A DNA stretch of 64,000 nt from Bacteroidota bacterium (GCA_018818065.1 JAHISV010000008.1:124001-188000), one strand, 5' to 3'. Numbered from the stretch's first letter, positions 55,383 to 64,000 are shown. Notes: a model not told the origin generated them from the letters alone. Numbers and translations are program-made.

Positions 55383-56096
55383 TTGATTAGAAATTTTTAT
55401 AGAAGTATAGTTAATTTTTTCTTCCCCAATGTGTGTTATGGCTGCAATCATTTTTTGGAAGAAAATGAGAATGTCCTTTGCCCTGGATGCTATGAATCAT
55501 TACTAACAGTTTCTTCCGAAATGATTATTCAAGAGTACAACAAGAAATTTGAGAGTGATAATTACATCAGTGGCTTTTATTCAGCTTTTGTTTTTGAAAA
55601 GGAAGGCATCATTCAAAAATTAATCCATGAGCTGAAATATAATAAGAGGTTTGCTATTGGAACCTACCTGGGTAAAATTACTTCTCATCTATTTCACGAG
55701 AAAATTGAAAACTGGTCTATTGATCTAATTATACCAATTCCTCTTTTTCATTTGAAGAAGGCAGAACGCGGCTATAACCAGGCATATTATATATCTAAAG
55801 GTATCTCCTCATTTACAAAGATTCCTCTTTCCACCAGCAGCTTTCGCAGAAAAGTGTTCACTCCCTCACAGACCAAATTAAATATTACAGAGCGGAGAAA
55901 TAATATAGAGGGGGCATTTAGAGTTGTTAATCCCAAAAAGATTCAGGATAAAAATATTATGCTGGTGGATGATGTAATAACCACTGGCGCCACAATTTCC
56001 GAGTGCGCCAGAATGTTAAAACAGGCAGGTGCTAAAAATATTTATGCTTGCTCAGTAGCTCTCGCTAATCCTTTACATTCTCTCAGGGGCACTTAA
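55383..56096 (+). CDS. comF: ComF-family phosphoribosyltransferase-like protein
   Basis: 237 residues. N-terminal cysteine cluster 'CYGCNHF' and 'CPGCYESL' (zinc), the ComF block 'LIHELKYNKRFAIGTYLG', 'IPIPLFHLKKAERGYNQA', and the PRPP-binding loop 'IMLVDDVITTGATISECA'. ComF assists DNA uptake in competent bacteria and is widespread in species not known to be competent. TTG start; weak upstream site. Its 3' end overlaps argS by 24 bp on the opposite strand. Confidence 0.93.
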   Translation: MIRNFYRSIVNFFFPNVCYGCNHFLEENENVLCPGCYESLLTVSSEMIIQEYNKKFESDNYISGFYSAFVFEKEGIIQKLIHELKYNKRFAIGTYLGKITSHLFHEKIENWSIDLIIPIPLFHLKKAERGYNQAYYISKGISSFTKIPLSTSSFRRKVFTPSQTKLNITERRNNIEGAFRVVNPKKIQDKNIMLVDDVITTGATISECARMLKQAGAKNIYACSVALANPLHSLRGT

Positions 56097-57701
56097 GCCA
56101 AGTATTGAAAGTCCATTTTTAATAACAATTCTGGTTGCGATTACCAGGGCAATTCTGGCTTCAGCCAAAGATTTTTCTGTCCCAATAATACGGCATTCGG
56201 CGTAAAACCTGTGAAACAATGCGGCGATTTCTTCCAGATAATTAGCTATTCTGTGCGGCTCAAAATTTTCTGCAGAGAATAAGACTTCCTCTTCAAATTT
56301 GTGCAGTTTTTTACAAAGATTCTTTTCAGAAGGAGCGACCAATAGTTCCAGATGGTCAAGCGAGTATTCCATTGATTCGTCTTTAGTCAAATTAAGCATT
56401 GAGCATATTCTTGCATGAGCATACTGAAGATAAAATACAGGATTTTCATCAGATTGTTTTTTAGCCAGGTCAATATCAAAATTCAAATGACTTGACATAT
56501 TACGCATAATGAAAAAGTATCTTACAACATCACTTCCTACTTCATCAACTAATTCATCCATGGTAATGTAGTTGGCTTTCCTGGTAGACATCTTAACAAC
56601 TTCGCCGTCTTTAAGTATTGTTACGAATTGATATAACAATACTTTCACCCTCTCCTTATCAAACCCAAGCGCTTGCAGTCCGGCTAATACATCCGGGTAA
56701 GTGGCATGATGATCGGATCCGAATACATCCACAAGAAGATCGTATCCACGCTCGTATTTGGTTATGTGATATGCTATATCAGGTAATCTGTAAGTTGGTT
56801 CACCGCTGGATTTAATAATAACTTTATCCTGATCCATTCCCAATTCAGTGAGTTTAAACCAGGTAGCCCCTTCACTTTCGTAGGCAAGTTTTTTTTCTTT
56901 TAACTTCGCAATCACATCATCTATTCTACCATCATCATAAAGACTCTTTTCGTTGTAAAAATTCTTCATGTTAATTTTAATATTGTTCAACGTTTGTTTG
57001 ATATCCGTAAAGATTACATCCTGAGCCTTCGCCTTGAATTCGCCTTCAGGATCTTCCTCTCTTAACGAATCACCAAACTCATCTTTTAAGCATTGTGCAA
57101 TTTCCACTATATACTGCCCCTGGTAATAATCCTCAGGAAATTCAATTTCGTCGCCAACTGCCTGCAGGTATCGTTGTTTAACTGAATCTCCCAGCATTCT
57201 CATCTGGCGTCCTGCATCGTTAAAGTAGAACTCTCTGTCAACTTCGTATCCAATCCATTCAAGCATATTGGAAACAGTGTCCCCGATTACCGCATTTCTT
57301 CCATGACCAACTGTTAAAGGTCCGGTTGGATTGGCAGAAACAAATTCTACAATAGCTCTTTTACCTGAATACTTATCCGATTGGCCAAACCGGTCAACTT
57401 TATTTATAATTTCAGAAATGATTTTCGAAACAAACTGTGATGTAAAAGTGAAATTAATAAATCCTGGTCCGGCTACTTCTACTTTTTCAATTATATCTTC
57501 ATCAATCTCAAAACTTTCAATAATTTCTAAAGCAATCTCGCGGGGATTCTTCTTCAGCACCTTAGTAAGAAGCATAGCGACGTTTACTGATAGATCACCA
57601 TGGCTTTCAATTTTTGGCACATCAATATTTATTTCAATGCCATTTAAGTAGGGTAGTTTTTTACCTGCGGACGCAAAAAGTCCGGACAAATATTTTTTCA
57701 C
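56073..57701 (-). CDS. argS: Arginyl-tRNA synthetase
   Basis: 542 residues, class I synthetase. HIGH-type motif 'SANPTGPLTVGHGRNA', KMSKS-type 'VKMSTRKAN', the Add1 domain at the N-terminus and the DALR anticodon-binding domain at the end ('LYHRFYAECRI'-like: 'LFHRFYAECRIIGTE'). Length and order are normal. Ends convergent with comF. Upstream gap to rsfS is 54 bp. Confidence 0.97.
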   Translation of the reverse strand: MKKYLSGLFASAGKKLPYLNGIEINIDVPKIESHGDLSVNVAMLLTKVLKKNPREIALEIIESFEIDEDIIEKVEVAGPGFINFTFTSQFVSKIISEIINKVDRFGQSDKYSGKRAIVEFVSANPTGPLTVGHGRNAVIGDTVSNMLEWIGYEVDREFYFNDAGRQMRMLGDSVKQRYLQAVGDEIEFPEDYYQGQYIVEIAQCLKDEFGDSLREEDPEGEFKAKAQDVIFTDIKQTLNNIKINMKNFYNEKSLYDDGRIDDVIAKLKEKKLAYESEGATWFKLTELGMDQDKVIIKSSGEPTYRLPDIAYHITKYERGYDLLVDVFGSDHHATYPDVLAGLQALGFDKERVKVLLYQFVTILKDGEVVKMSTRKANYITMDELVDEVGSDVVRYFFIMRNMSSHLNFDIDLAKKQSDENPVFYLQYAHARICSMLNLTKDESMEYSLDHLELLVAPSEKNLCKKLHKFEEEVLFSAENFEPHRIANYLEEIAALFHRFYAECRIIGTEKSLAEARIALVIATRIVIKNGLSILGLSAPERM

Positions 57702-57755
57702 AGATTGTCTCCAGAGTTAAAATTAAACATCGAAAAATAAACGAAAAAAAGTGGC

Positions 57756-58127
57756 TTATTCAACAACGGGTGGTAAATCAAAATCATCCTTTATCTCTTC
57801 AACAGGGGCATCACCCCATAATCTTTCAAGATTGTAGTATTCGCGGGCAGTATTTTTAAAAACATGAACAACTACATCGAAATAATCTAAAATAACCCAG
57901 GTAAGGGATTGGTATCCCTCTCTATGATAACATTTTATTCCGTCTTTTCTTAATTTTTTATCAACTTCATCAGCAATAGCTTTAACCTGCATATCAGAAT
58001 CTGCGGAACAGATGATGAAATAATCAGAAATTGATGAAAGTTTCTGTAAATCCATTATTTTAATATCGTAACCTTTTTTACTCAGTATCAGATCAGCAAT
58101 TCTATGCGTAAACTCTTTCGTATCCAA
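57756..58127 (-). CDS. rsfS: Ribosome silencing factor RsfS
   Basis: 123 residues of the RsfS/YbeB/Iojap family, which binds L14 and blocks subunit joining when nutrients fall. Typical blocks: 'KGYDIKIMDLQKLSSISDYFIICSA', 'WVILDYFDVVVHVFKNTAREYYNLERLWGDA'. It has a short acidic tail. Follows the LytR_C gene by 12 bp. Confidence 0.95.
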   Translation of the reverse strand: MDTKEFTHRIADLILSKKGYDIKIMDLQKLSSISDYFIICSADSDMQVKAIADEVDKKLRKDGIKCYHREGYQSLTWVILDYFDVVVHVFKNTAREYYNLERLWGDAPVEEIKDDFDLPPVVE

Positions 58128-58139
58128 ACTTTGTTCCTT

Positions 58140-58589
58140 CTATTTTAATGGTATTAAGTTATAATAGTCTTTTCCAACAATAATAGTAACATCTAAAAAA
58201 TAATCTTCGTTCAGCTGTTGGATTACTGAAGAAGGTTTAGCCCCCAGAATTTTGGCGGTTTTCTTCGCATTGGCTATGTTCCCCCTGCGGTCAATAATAA
58301 TTGTATTATCAAGATCAAATGTCTTGTAGTTCCCTCTATTAACCACATCAAATCCGTTTGCTCTCAGAAAATCAGTAAATCTATCAGCAATTCCACTAAC
58401 ACCACAACCATTTAATATCTCTACCTGAATCACCTCAGCTGCCACTTGAGTATTCTGTTTCGGAGCCTTTTTTGCTTCGTCTCCTGAAAGATTAATACTA
58501 ATTGAATAAGTTAAATAAATAATTATCCCAGCAAGTAGAAATATAATCAGGTTTAATGCGAGATTAACAGTTGGATTCTTCTGAGTCAT
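58140..58589 (-). CDS. LytR C-terminal (LytR_C) domain protein
   Basis: 149 residues: one N-terminal transmembrane helix (about 9-29) and a periplasmic LytR_C domain (about 50-149) with 'VEILNGCGVSGIADRFTDFL' and 'IIIDRRGNIANAKKTAKIL'. It lacks the catalytic LytR-CpsA-Psr phosphotransferase part, which is usual for stand-alone members found next to rsfS. Probably envelope-associated; exact role unknown. Confidence 0.88.
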   Translation of the reverse strand: MTQKNPTVNLALNLIIFLLAGIIIYLTYSISINLSGDEAKKAPKQNTQVAAEVIQVEILNGCGVSGIADRFTDFLRANGFDVVNRGNYKTFDLDNTIIIDRRGNIANAKKTAKILGAKPSSVIQQLNEDYFLDVTIIVGKDYYNLIPLK

Positions 58590-58657
58590 TTCTTCACTAT
58601 TTCTTGTACAGTTTCGTGTAAATTTATCTTTGGCTCTAAAATATTATTAAAGAACAT

Positions 58658-59140
58658 CTACCATAAAAATGGCGAGCCATAATTACCGTATGAACCGTAG
58701 GATCTGTAAGAATTATTCCCTAATGGAGAATTAAAAAACTGTAACTTAATCTCCATGTTTTCAGACGGAGCATAGTTCAATTCAGCCCTTGAAATGTAAA
58801 AGCCATTTATATTATTTGTAAATGCATCACCAAGAGTATTATATGGGCTGTTTACTAAACTTGCATCCACTTCAATATTCATCTTATCATTAAATTTATA
58901 CTTCATGCTATTTGTATAAACTCCCAACGAAACAGCATGACCACTAAAAGCCGAATATGAAGCACTAAACGAGTGACTCATAGAGAAATTTTCCGGGTTT
59001 ATGAAATCAAGAAAAAATCCGGAAGGTTGATTATTTGAGATACTGTTTCTGATATCAACCTTTTTATTCAGCTGTTCTTTGAACTGAGCATTAATAGAAA
59101 TAGTAAAAATAAATACCGAAATTGCCAATAGTGTTTTCAT
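58658..59140 (-). CDS. Small secreted protein, Tyr/Gly/Ser-rich C-terminus
   Basis: 160 residues with a signal peptide (about 1-18). The mature part is a short series of beta strands ('MSHSFSASYSAFSGHAVSLG', 'MEIKLQFFNSP') ending in a repeated 'YRSYGSYGNYGSPF' tail. No family recognised; could be a surface or matrix component. Minus strand, about 70 bp before the LytR_C gene. Confidence 0.5.
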   Translation of the reverse strand: MKTLLAISVFIFTISINAQFKEQLNKKVDIRNSISNNQPSGFFLDFINPENFSMSHSFSASYSAFSGHAVSLGVYTNSMKYKFNDKMNIEVDASLVNSPYNTLGDAFTNNINGFYISRAELNYAPSENMEIKLQFFNSPLGNNSYRSYGSYGNYGSPFLW

Positions 59141-59186
59141 GATATTCTCACTTTCTGTTCGTTAGAAATTGAACATTACAAGCGAA

Positions 59187-59543
59187 TTAAAGTTTCCTCT
59201 TAATTTTGTTATTTTCATCGAGAATAACAACAGTTGGTTTATGATTTTTTGCTTCTTCTTCGTTCATTCTGGCGTATGTAATCACAATAATTTTGTCACC
59301 AATTTCACCAAGTCTGGCTGCTGCGCCATTTAACCCTATTACTCCACTCCCCCGTTTACCTATAATAGCGTAGGTTTCGAACCTGTTGCCATTTTCAATA
59401 TTGGCAACTTGAACTTTTTCATTGGGTAATATATTTGCTTCTTCTAGTAATTCTTCGTCAATAGTAAGACTCCCTTCATAAAGAAGGTCAGCTTGCGTAA
59501 TTCTAGCCATATGAATTTTTGATTTAAACATTTCTAACTGCAC
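59187..59543 (-). CDS. panD: Aspartate 1-decarboxylase proenzyme
   Basis: 118 residues. Makes beta-alanine for pantothenate; self-cleaves between Gly and Ser in 'YEGSLTID' to form a pyruvoyl group. With the GTG start at 59543 the cleavage falls at Gly-24/Ser-25, as in Escherichia coli PanD, and '[12 protein letters not shown]' aligns with the usual N-terminus; the ATG four codons later lacks a site. Lys-9, Tyr-58-type residues and the final strand '[12 protein letters not shown]' are present. Confidence 0.95.
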   Translation of the reverse strand: MQLEMFKSKIHMARITQADLLYEGSLTIDEELLEEANILPNEKVQVANIENGNRFETYAIIGKRGSGVIGLNGAAARLGEIGDKIIVITYARMNEEEAKNHKPTVVILDENNKIKRKL

Positions 59544-59573
59544 TTTTGTGGATCCTTTATAAATATTTTCAGA

Positions 59574-60032
59574 CTAATCCTTTAATTGAATAATCATCTC
59601 TACTTCAACAGCTGCGTTTATAGGAAGCTCATTTACACCAACCGCACTTCTTACATGCCTCCCCTTTTCGCCAAATATTTTAAAAAGTAATTCTGAGGCA
59701 CCATTGGCAACTTTGGGCTGATCTGTAAATTCATCCGCGCTATTCACAAACACCGTTACTTTCACTACCCTTTCAATTTTATTAAGATCCCCAATAAGGT
59801 TTCTGATTACTCTAAGTCCGTTTATAGCACATAGCTCAGCTGCTTTTTTGCCTTCCTCAATGCTTACATCACATCCCACTTTACCCAAATACTTAAGTGT
59901 TCCTTTTTCAATGGGGATTTGCCCGGCTGTAAATACTAATTTATCTGCCTGAACGGCAGGGATATATTCTGCCAATGGAGCAGGTGCACCATCAAGGTCG
60001 TATCCTAGCTCTTTAATTAATTGCTCAATCAT
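59574..60032 (-). CDS. RidA-family enamine/imine deaminase
   Basis: 152 residues of the YjgF/YER057c/UK114 fold. Blocks '[15 protein letters not shown]', '[18 protein letters not shown]' and '[22 protein letters not shown]', with the Arg that holds the imine carboxylate in 'RSAVGV'. It removes reactive 2-aminoacrylate-type intermediates from PLP enzymes. Length is longer than the 125-residue core at the N-terminus ('[10 protein letters not shown]'). Divergent from mazG. Confidence 0.9.
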   Translation of the reverse strand: MIEQLIKELGYDLDGAPAPLAEYIPAVQADKLVFTAGQIPIEKGTLKYLGKVGCDVSIEEGKKAAELCAINGLRVIRNLIGDLNKIERVVKVTVFVNSADEFTDQPKVANGASELLFKIFGEKGRHVRSAVGVNELPINAAVEVEMIIQLKD

Positions 60033-60192
60033 CTGTCTCTCACAAATAAATTTCTGAGGTGTAAATATAGCTCAAAAGCTGATTAAATATAAAGCCAGAA
60101 TGTTTAATACCTTCTTTTGTTGATATTTTCTCAAAATATTTGGATGCAAGGTTAATACTCTTTAATTTTATAGAAAAAAAACGAAGGATTAT

Positions 60193-60954
60193 ATGACTGG
60201 GAAGAAGTTTGATGAATTGATGAGCATCATGAGAAGGCTTAGAAAAGAATGCACATGGGATAAGGAACAAACACATGATTCGATTAAAGCAGCTTCATTA
60301 GAGGAGGTTTACGAGCTGATTGAGGCTATTGATGAAAAGAACTACGATGAGATCAAGGGTGAACTTGGGGATATTTTACTTCATATAGTATTCCATTCCG
60401 TCATTGGTGAGGAGGCTGAAAACTTTACTATTGATGATGTAATCCAGGGAATAACCGATAAATTGATAAGAAGGCACCCTCATGTTTTTGGTGATACCAT
60501 AGTTAATAGCAACAAAGATATTACACGCAACTGGGAAACGATAAAATTACAGGAAGGACGGGATTCGGTTCTTGAAGGTGTTCCCAAAAATTTACCCGGA
60601 CTCTATAGAGCTTACCGACTTCAGGAAAAAGCATCCAAAGTTGGTTTTGATTGGGAAAAGAAGGAAGAAGTCTGGGATAAAGTATTGGAAGAAATTGAAG
60701 AATTAAAAGTTAGTGAACAGGACGGCAACGAAGAAGAGATTGAGAAGGAGTTTGGTGATATATTTTTTTCATTAATTAATTATGCTCGGTTTATAGGCAT
60801 TAATCCTGAGAACGCGCTTCGGAAAACAAATGATAAATTTATTAAACGCTTTCAGTACATTGAGAAAAAACTAAAAGAAAATGGCGGTTCGATTACTGAA
60901 TCGAATTTAGAAGAAATGGATAAGTTTTGGGAAGAGAGTAAGACTATTTTTTAG
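60193..60954 (+). CDS. mazG: Nucleoside triphosphate pyrophosphohydrolase MazG
   Basis: 253 residues with two MazG repeats. N-terminal half: 'CTWDKEQTHDSIKAASLEEVYELIEAID' and 'ELGDILLHIVFHS' with the metal-binding EExxE...ExxD; C-terminal half: 'VLEEIEELK' and 'EKEFGDIFFSLINYARF'. Hydrolyses NTPs or dNTPs, including abnormal ones, to monophosphate. Start has a GAAGGA site. 3' end overlaps phoH by 11 bp (convergent). Confidence 0.95.
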   Translation: MTGKKFDELMSIMRRLRKECTWDKEQTHDSIKAASLEEVYELIEAIDEKNYDEIKGELGDILLHIVFHSVIGEEAENFTIDDVIQGITDKLIRRHPHVFGDTIVNSNKDITRNWETIKLQEGRDSVLEGVPKNLPGLYRAYRLQEKASKVGFDWEKKEEVWDKVLEEIEELKVSEQDGNEEEIEKEFGDIFFSLINYARFIGINPENALRKTNDKFIKRFQYIEKKLKENGGSITESNLEEMDKFWEESKTIF

Positions 60955-61936
60955 TAGTCTTATTCTCACCGTTATCTTCATTATTAAAGTCTTCGTAAGC
61001 CTCGATAATATCCTTAACTAATTTATGTCTAACAACATCCTTTTTATTAAAATAGACAAATTCAACTCCATCAACCTTCTTCAGAATTTCAATAACCTGA
61101 ATTAAGCCACTTTGGGTTTTTGATGGGAGATCCACCTGTGTAATATCACCGGTTATTATTGCCTTGGAATTTGGTCCAAGACGAGTTAAAAACATTTTCA
61201 TTTGCAAGGTTGTGGCATTCTGTGCTTCATCCAGGATAACGTAAGCATTGTGCAGTGTTCTGCCTCGCATAAAAGCCAACGGGACAATTTCTATTATACT
61301 TTTTTCAAGATGGTTACGTAATTGGTCGCCAGGCATCATATCCTGTAATGCGTCAAATAGTGGACGAAGATATGGATCTATTTTTTCCTTAAAATCACCT
61401 GGCAGAAAACCAAGGCTTTCACCAGCCTCTACTGCAGGTCTGGCAAGAATTATTTTTTTTACCAATCCTTTTTTCAAGGAGGCTACGGCAAATGCTACTG
61501 CAAGATATGTCTTACCAGTACCAGCCGGTCCAATAGCAAAACATATATCATTATTCTGGACAGCAGTTATATATTGCTCTTGAGTAGGAGTTCTGGCTTT
61601 TATAACATCTTTTTTTGTGTATAGAATAATATTTTCAAATTCCTTATTACTAACAATTTCTTTGCCCTCAATGGTAAGGTCAATAATTGTTTTAACATCA
61701 ATCTCATTCAATTTGCCCGAAGTATTTAGAACAAATATCATTTCATGAAATACTTTTTCAATAACCTCTATTTCTTCCTGAATACCCTTAATATAAACTT
61801 GGTCACCCCGCACAGTGATAATAGCACTAAATCTTGATTCAAGAGTTTTAAGGTTAAGGTCGTTGAACCCCAGTAAAGAATTCAAATCCACATTTTCCAG
61901 TCTGATAATTTTTTCTACTTGCGTAACTACCTCCAT
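60944..61936 (-). CDS. PhoH-family ATPase
   Basis: 330 residues. N-terminal KH-like region (about 25-95), then the PhoH ATPase with Walker A 'GPAGTGKTYLAVAFA', Walker B 'AYVILDEAQNATTLQMKMFLTRLG' and 'ITGDITQVDLP'. PhoH-like proteins are RNA-linked P-loop ATPases of uncertain role. ATG at 61936 lies only 11 bp after the base of a terminator-like hairpin and has no ribosome-binding site in front of it. Confidence 0.95.
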   Translation of the reverse strand: MEVVTQVEKIIRLENVDLNSLLGFNDLNLKTLESRFSAIITVRGDQVYIKGIQEEIEVIEKVFHEMIFVLNTSGKLNEIDVKTIIDLTIEGKEIVSNKEFENIILYTKKDVIKARTPTQEQYITAVQNNDICFAIGPAGTGKTYLAVAFAVASLKKGLVKKIILARPAVEAGESLGFLPGDFKEKIDPYLRPLFDALQDMMPGDQLRNHLEKSIIEIVPLAFMRGRTLHNAYVILDEAQNATTLQMKMFLTRLGPNSKAIITGDITQVDLPSKTQSGLIQVIEILKKVDGVEFVYFNKKDVVRHKLVKDIIEAYEDFNNEDNGENKTTKK

Positions 61937-61946
61937 GATATAAGAA

Positions 61947-61973
61947 GCCCTTTCCGGTTAGACCGAAAAGGGC
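61947..61973 (-). terminator. Terminator-like hairpin between the LysM gene and phoH
   Basis: Stem GCCCTTT/AAAGGGC extended by CGGT/ACCG (one C:A mismatch, 3-nt loop), followed on the minus strand by TTCTTATA. It is a plausible end for the LysM/lipoprotein unit and lies immediately before phoH. Confidence 0.6.
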
Positions 61974-62012
61974 GAAGTATTATTTACTAATATCTAATTC
62001 TCATTAAAGAAA

Positions 62013-62702
62013 TTATTGTTGAACAGGTGCAGGCTTATAATTTCTTTTTACTTTAGCGTAATGCTCTTTTTCGTCATCAGTTAGATTAGGAACTTTGAAA
62101 ATTTGAGCAGGATAAATTAAATCAGGATTCTTAATTTGATCTCTGTTTGCCTGATAAATTTTTGGCCATGCAAAACCGTTTCCGTAATGAGCATCTCTTT
62201 TAGCAATATACCATAGGCAGTCGCCCTTAACAACAGTGTATATTACTTCTGCAGGTTTTTCTTGCCATGAATCTAATTTTCTTCCAAGCTGGTTGTGAAT
62301 TTTATCAAAGAATTCTGGCAAAGCACTGATTTTGCTAGCTTTTAAAGCTTCCCACTCAGCAAGTCTGTCATCCTTAGGAGAAACTTTTCCGTCAACTTGA
62401 CTCATTAATTCATTTAATCTGCTTCTGAAGTTATCAACATCTGCTTTAGTAGCACCAACAAGTGCATACATTTCATTGATACAATCATCTTGAGCTTGTA
62501 AAGCTGCATTATTTGTTTTTAATGTAGCAATTTCGGTTTTTAGTGTGGCTAATTCTTGTGTTAATTCAACTTTTTTAGTACTTAATCTTTGAATTTCAGC
62601 TTGCCATTCTTCTTCTGTCATTTCTTTTCTGTCTTGTGCAGAAATAATAGTACAGAAGAGCAAAACTGAGAATAAAGCTGCAAAAATTTTATAGACGTTC
62701 AT
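62013..62702 (-). CDS. LysM-domain secreted coiled-coil protein
   Basis: 229 residues: signal peptide (about 1-22), a coiled coil with heptads ('EIQRLSTKKVELTQELATLK', about 30-80), and a C-terminal LysM domain (about 165-215) with 'TVVKGDCLWYIAKRD', 'WPKIYQANRDQIKNPDLIYP' that binds peptidoglycan. Similar to periplasmic tethers between peptidoglycan and envelope partners. GGAGG site before the ATG. The lipoprotein gene upstream by 28 bp shares the coiled-coil character. Confidence 0.88.
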   Translation of the reverse strand: MNVYKIFAALFSVLLFCTIISAQDRKEMTEEEWQAEIQRLSTKKVELTQELATLKTEIATLKTNNAALQAQDDCINEMYALVGATKADVDNFRSRLNELMSQVDGKVSPKDDRLAEWEALKASKISALPEFFDKIHNQLGRKLDSWQEKPAEVIYTVVKGDCLWYIAKRDAHYGNGFAWPKIYQANRDQIKNPDLIYPAQIFKVPNLTDDEKEHYAKVKRNYKPAPVQQ

Positions 62703-62730
62703 TTATTGCCTCCGTTAATTTTTAAACCTG

Positions 62731-62997
62731 TTATTGACCCATAGTTTCTAAATTCTTTTCAGTTTCTGCTTTGTCCTTAGCACACTGATTTAATTTTGCA
62801 GTTTTTTCGGCAATTTCTCTCTCTAAACTTGCCTTCTCAGCTTTCATGTCATTAACTTCTTTTTCGAGTGATTTTACTTCAACTCTTAAAGCTTCTAACT
62901 CGGCCATTTGTTCTTCACTAACACCACCGCAACCTACTAAAACAAATACCATTGCTATGGCCATTGAAGAGATGAGGAGCTTCTTAAAATTTGTCAT
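62731..62997 (-). CDS. Small coiled-coil lipoprotein (Lpp-like)
   Basis: 88 residues with lipobox 'LVGC' (Cys about residue 23) and a mature chain that is one continuous heptad coiled coil ('LEALRVEVKSLEKEVNDM'). Size and layout resemble Braun-type lipoproteins, but no C-terminal Lys for peptidoglycan attachment is seen. AGGAGGA ribosome-binding site directly upstream. Probably works with the LysM protein downstream in tethering the outer membrane. Confidence 0.85.
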   Translation of the reverse strand: MTNFKKLLISSMAIAMVFVLVGCGGVSEEQMAELEALRVEVKSLEKEVNDMKAEKASLEREIAEKTAKLNQCAKDKAETEKNLETMGQ

Positions 62998-63098
62998 TTG
63001 TTTCCTCCTGATTTAAAAAATGATTTGTCAATATGAATCTGTTACATAGTACTAATTTATTAAATAATAACCTCTGTGTCACTAAAAATCAACATTAT

Positions 63099-63785
63099 TT
63101 ATAATATTTTTCTATCAACAAAACTTGTATAGGAATCGGCTGCAATTATAATATGATCAAAAACCTGGATGTCAATGATCTTTCCCGCTTCAACCAATTG
63201 CTTGGTAATCTTAATGTCTTCATTACTTGGTTCAGGATTACCACTTGGATGATTATGTAATAAAATAATATTGGCTGAATTATTCTCTATAGCAACCTTA
63301 AAAACCTCCCGGGGGTGCACAACACTTGTATTTAAATTACCTACAGAAATTGTTTCATGCTTGATTATTTTGTTTGACGAGCTCAAACATACTACAATAA
63401 ATTTTTCCTTTATCTCATCTCTTAGTAATGGAATAAAATACTGAGCCACCTCTCCCGGAGAAGTAATTTTAGTATCCAAAATAGAGCGTTTTTGACTACC
63501 GATTCTTCTCGAAAGTTCCAGAGCAGCAATCAAAGTAGCGGCTTTATCTTTGCCAATTCCCGGTATTTTTACTAAAGAATCCAGACTTTGTGTAGCTATG
63601 TTTGAAAGATTCCCAAACTGTACCATAAGGTCCTGAGCCAGACAGATTACGGATTTACCTTTTTGGCCGGTTCTTAATAAAATTGCTATTAGTTCAGTAT
63701 CACTCAGACTATTAACGCCTCTCATAACAAGTTTTTCTCTTGGGCGATCTTGTAATGGTAAGTCTTTTACCTTTAACATTGTCAT
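63099..63785 (-). CDS. radC: RadC-family JAB/MPN-domain protein
   Basis: 228 residues. N-terminal helix-hairpin-helix region ('SLDSLVKIPGIGKDKAATLIAALE'), then the JAB/MPN metal site 'LLHNHPSGNPEPSNEDI' with HxHPSG...SxxD. Historically named DNA repair protein RadC, but repair function is doubtful; the fold is that of metalloproteases/deubiquitinase-like enzymes. Start at the ATG 63785; upstream gene is the TPR fragment at the window edge. Confidence 0.93.
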   Translation of the reverse strand: MTMLKVKDLPLQDRPREKLVMRGVNSLSDTELIAILLRTGQKGKSVICLAQDLMVQFGNLSNIATQSLDSLVKIPGIGKDKAATLIAALELSRRIGSQKRSILDTKITSPGEVAQYFIPLLRDEIKEKFIVVCLSSSNKIIKHETISVGNLNTSVVHPREVFKVAIENNSANIILLHNHPSGNPEPSNEDIKITKQLVEAGKIIDIQVFDHIIIAADSYTSFVDRKIL

Positions 63786-63854
63786 TTATCATTACTATAA
63801 GAAAAACGGTGGAACAGAGTTATAATATAGAAAAATATATTGAAATTGAAAAAA

Positions 63855-64000
63855 TTATTTAGGTTGGTTCTTTTCGAGGCCTTTATTTGCCAGTTGGTTA
63901 GTCGGGTCAATTTTCAATGCTTTACCAAAACATCGTTCGGCTTCCTTATGGTTTTCATTATTAAGAAAAGTCATGCCCAATAAGGCCAAAACTTCAGATG
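63855..64000 (-). CDS. TPR-type protein, 3' end only
   Basis: The minus strand is open from the window edge to a TAA at 63855-63857 (48 codons). The last unit 'EAERCFGKALKIDPTNQLAN' is a TPR repeat. The start and the rest of the gene lie outside the window. About 70 bp upstream of radC on the same strand. Confidence 0.55.
   Translation of the reverse strand, partial: SEVLALLGMTFLNNENHKEAERCFGKALKIDPTNQLANKGLEKNQPK

Overview
The window is about 64 kb of AT-rich (roughly 36-38% GC by eye) bacterial chromosome, densely coded on both strands. It looks like a member of the Ignavibacteria/Chlorobi side of the Bacteroidota (FCB group). The evidence is two secreted proteins ending in type IX secretion (T9SS) sorting domains of the 'YPNPFNP' kind, many Gram-negative outer-membrane barrels and lipoproteins, a B12-dependent ribonucleotide reductase, and a few Bacteroidota-type promoter boxes (TAnnTTTG). 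The taxon is inferred from gene content, not from an rRNA. I see no tRNA, rRNA, CRISPR, prophage or insertion sequence.

Layout. 1-1.8 kb: end of a beta-propeller gene and a HAD phosphatase. 1.9-7.1 kb (minus strand): a cell-envelope operon, TPR lipoprotein, DUF4292 lipoprotein, EnvC-like factor, outer-membrane protein. 7.2-13 kb: an orphan ATP-grasp enzyme, rsgA (apparently starting at ATT), an FadL/PorV-like barrel, a low-complexity Tyr-rich/Ser-Arg-rich lipoprotein, another barrel. 13-14.5 kb: cysS. 14.5-21.7 kb: the most distinctive locus. A two-component pair (histidine kinase with a c-type heme motif in its sensor region, and an NtrC-type activator) diverges from a consensus sigma54 promoter that reads into a receiver-like protein and a nine-heme cytochrome, followed by a paralogous nine-site cytochrome; both cytochromes carry T9SS sorting domains. 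21.8-24.3 kb: aspartase, flavin reductase-like protein, small secreted protein. 24.3-32.6 kb (minus): yggS-divIVA-punA-orf-ileS-dksA-like-lspA-rluD. 32.7-36.3 kb: nrdJ, with a 0.5-kb non-coding region upstream. 36.8-45.1 kb: TerB-like, glutathione peroxidase, pta, AI-2E transporter, beta-CASP nuclease, a large outer-membrane protein, an RsbW-like kinase, mdh. 45.2-51.9 kb (minus): rpmA-rplU, PhoBR-like pair, dxs-xseB-xseA. 52-56 kb (plus): surE, vWA-type membrane protein, bacteriohemerythrin, comF. 56-64 kb: argS, rsfS, LytR_C protein, panD, ridA, mazG, phoH, LysM protein, coiled-coil lipoprotein, radC, and the end of a TPR gene.

How the genes may work together. The 14.5-21.7 kb locus reads as a self-contained regulated respiratory or extracellular-redox module. 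The kinase would sense redox state or a small ligand through a periplasmic heme, the NtrC-type partner would act from a dyad about 150 bp upstream of the sigma54 promoter, and the products are multiheme cytochromes exported to the cell surface by T9SS. Function and ligand are inference. The remainder is mainly housekeeping (four translation-related enzymes or GTPases, two ribosomal proteins, isoprenoid, pantothenate and nucleotide metabolism) and envelope biogenesis. Several starts were moved from the longest reading frame to a codon supported by a ribosome-binding site or family alignment; these are noted per gene.
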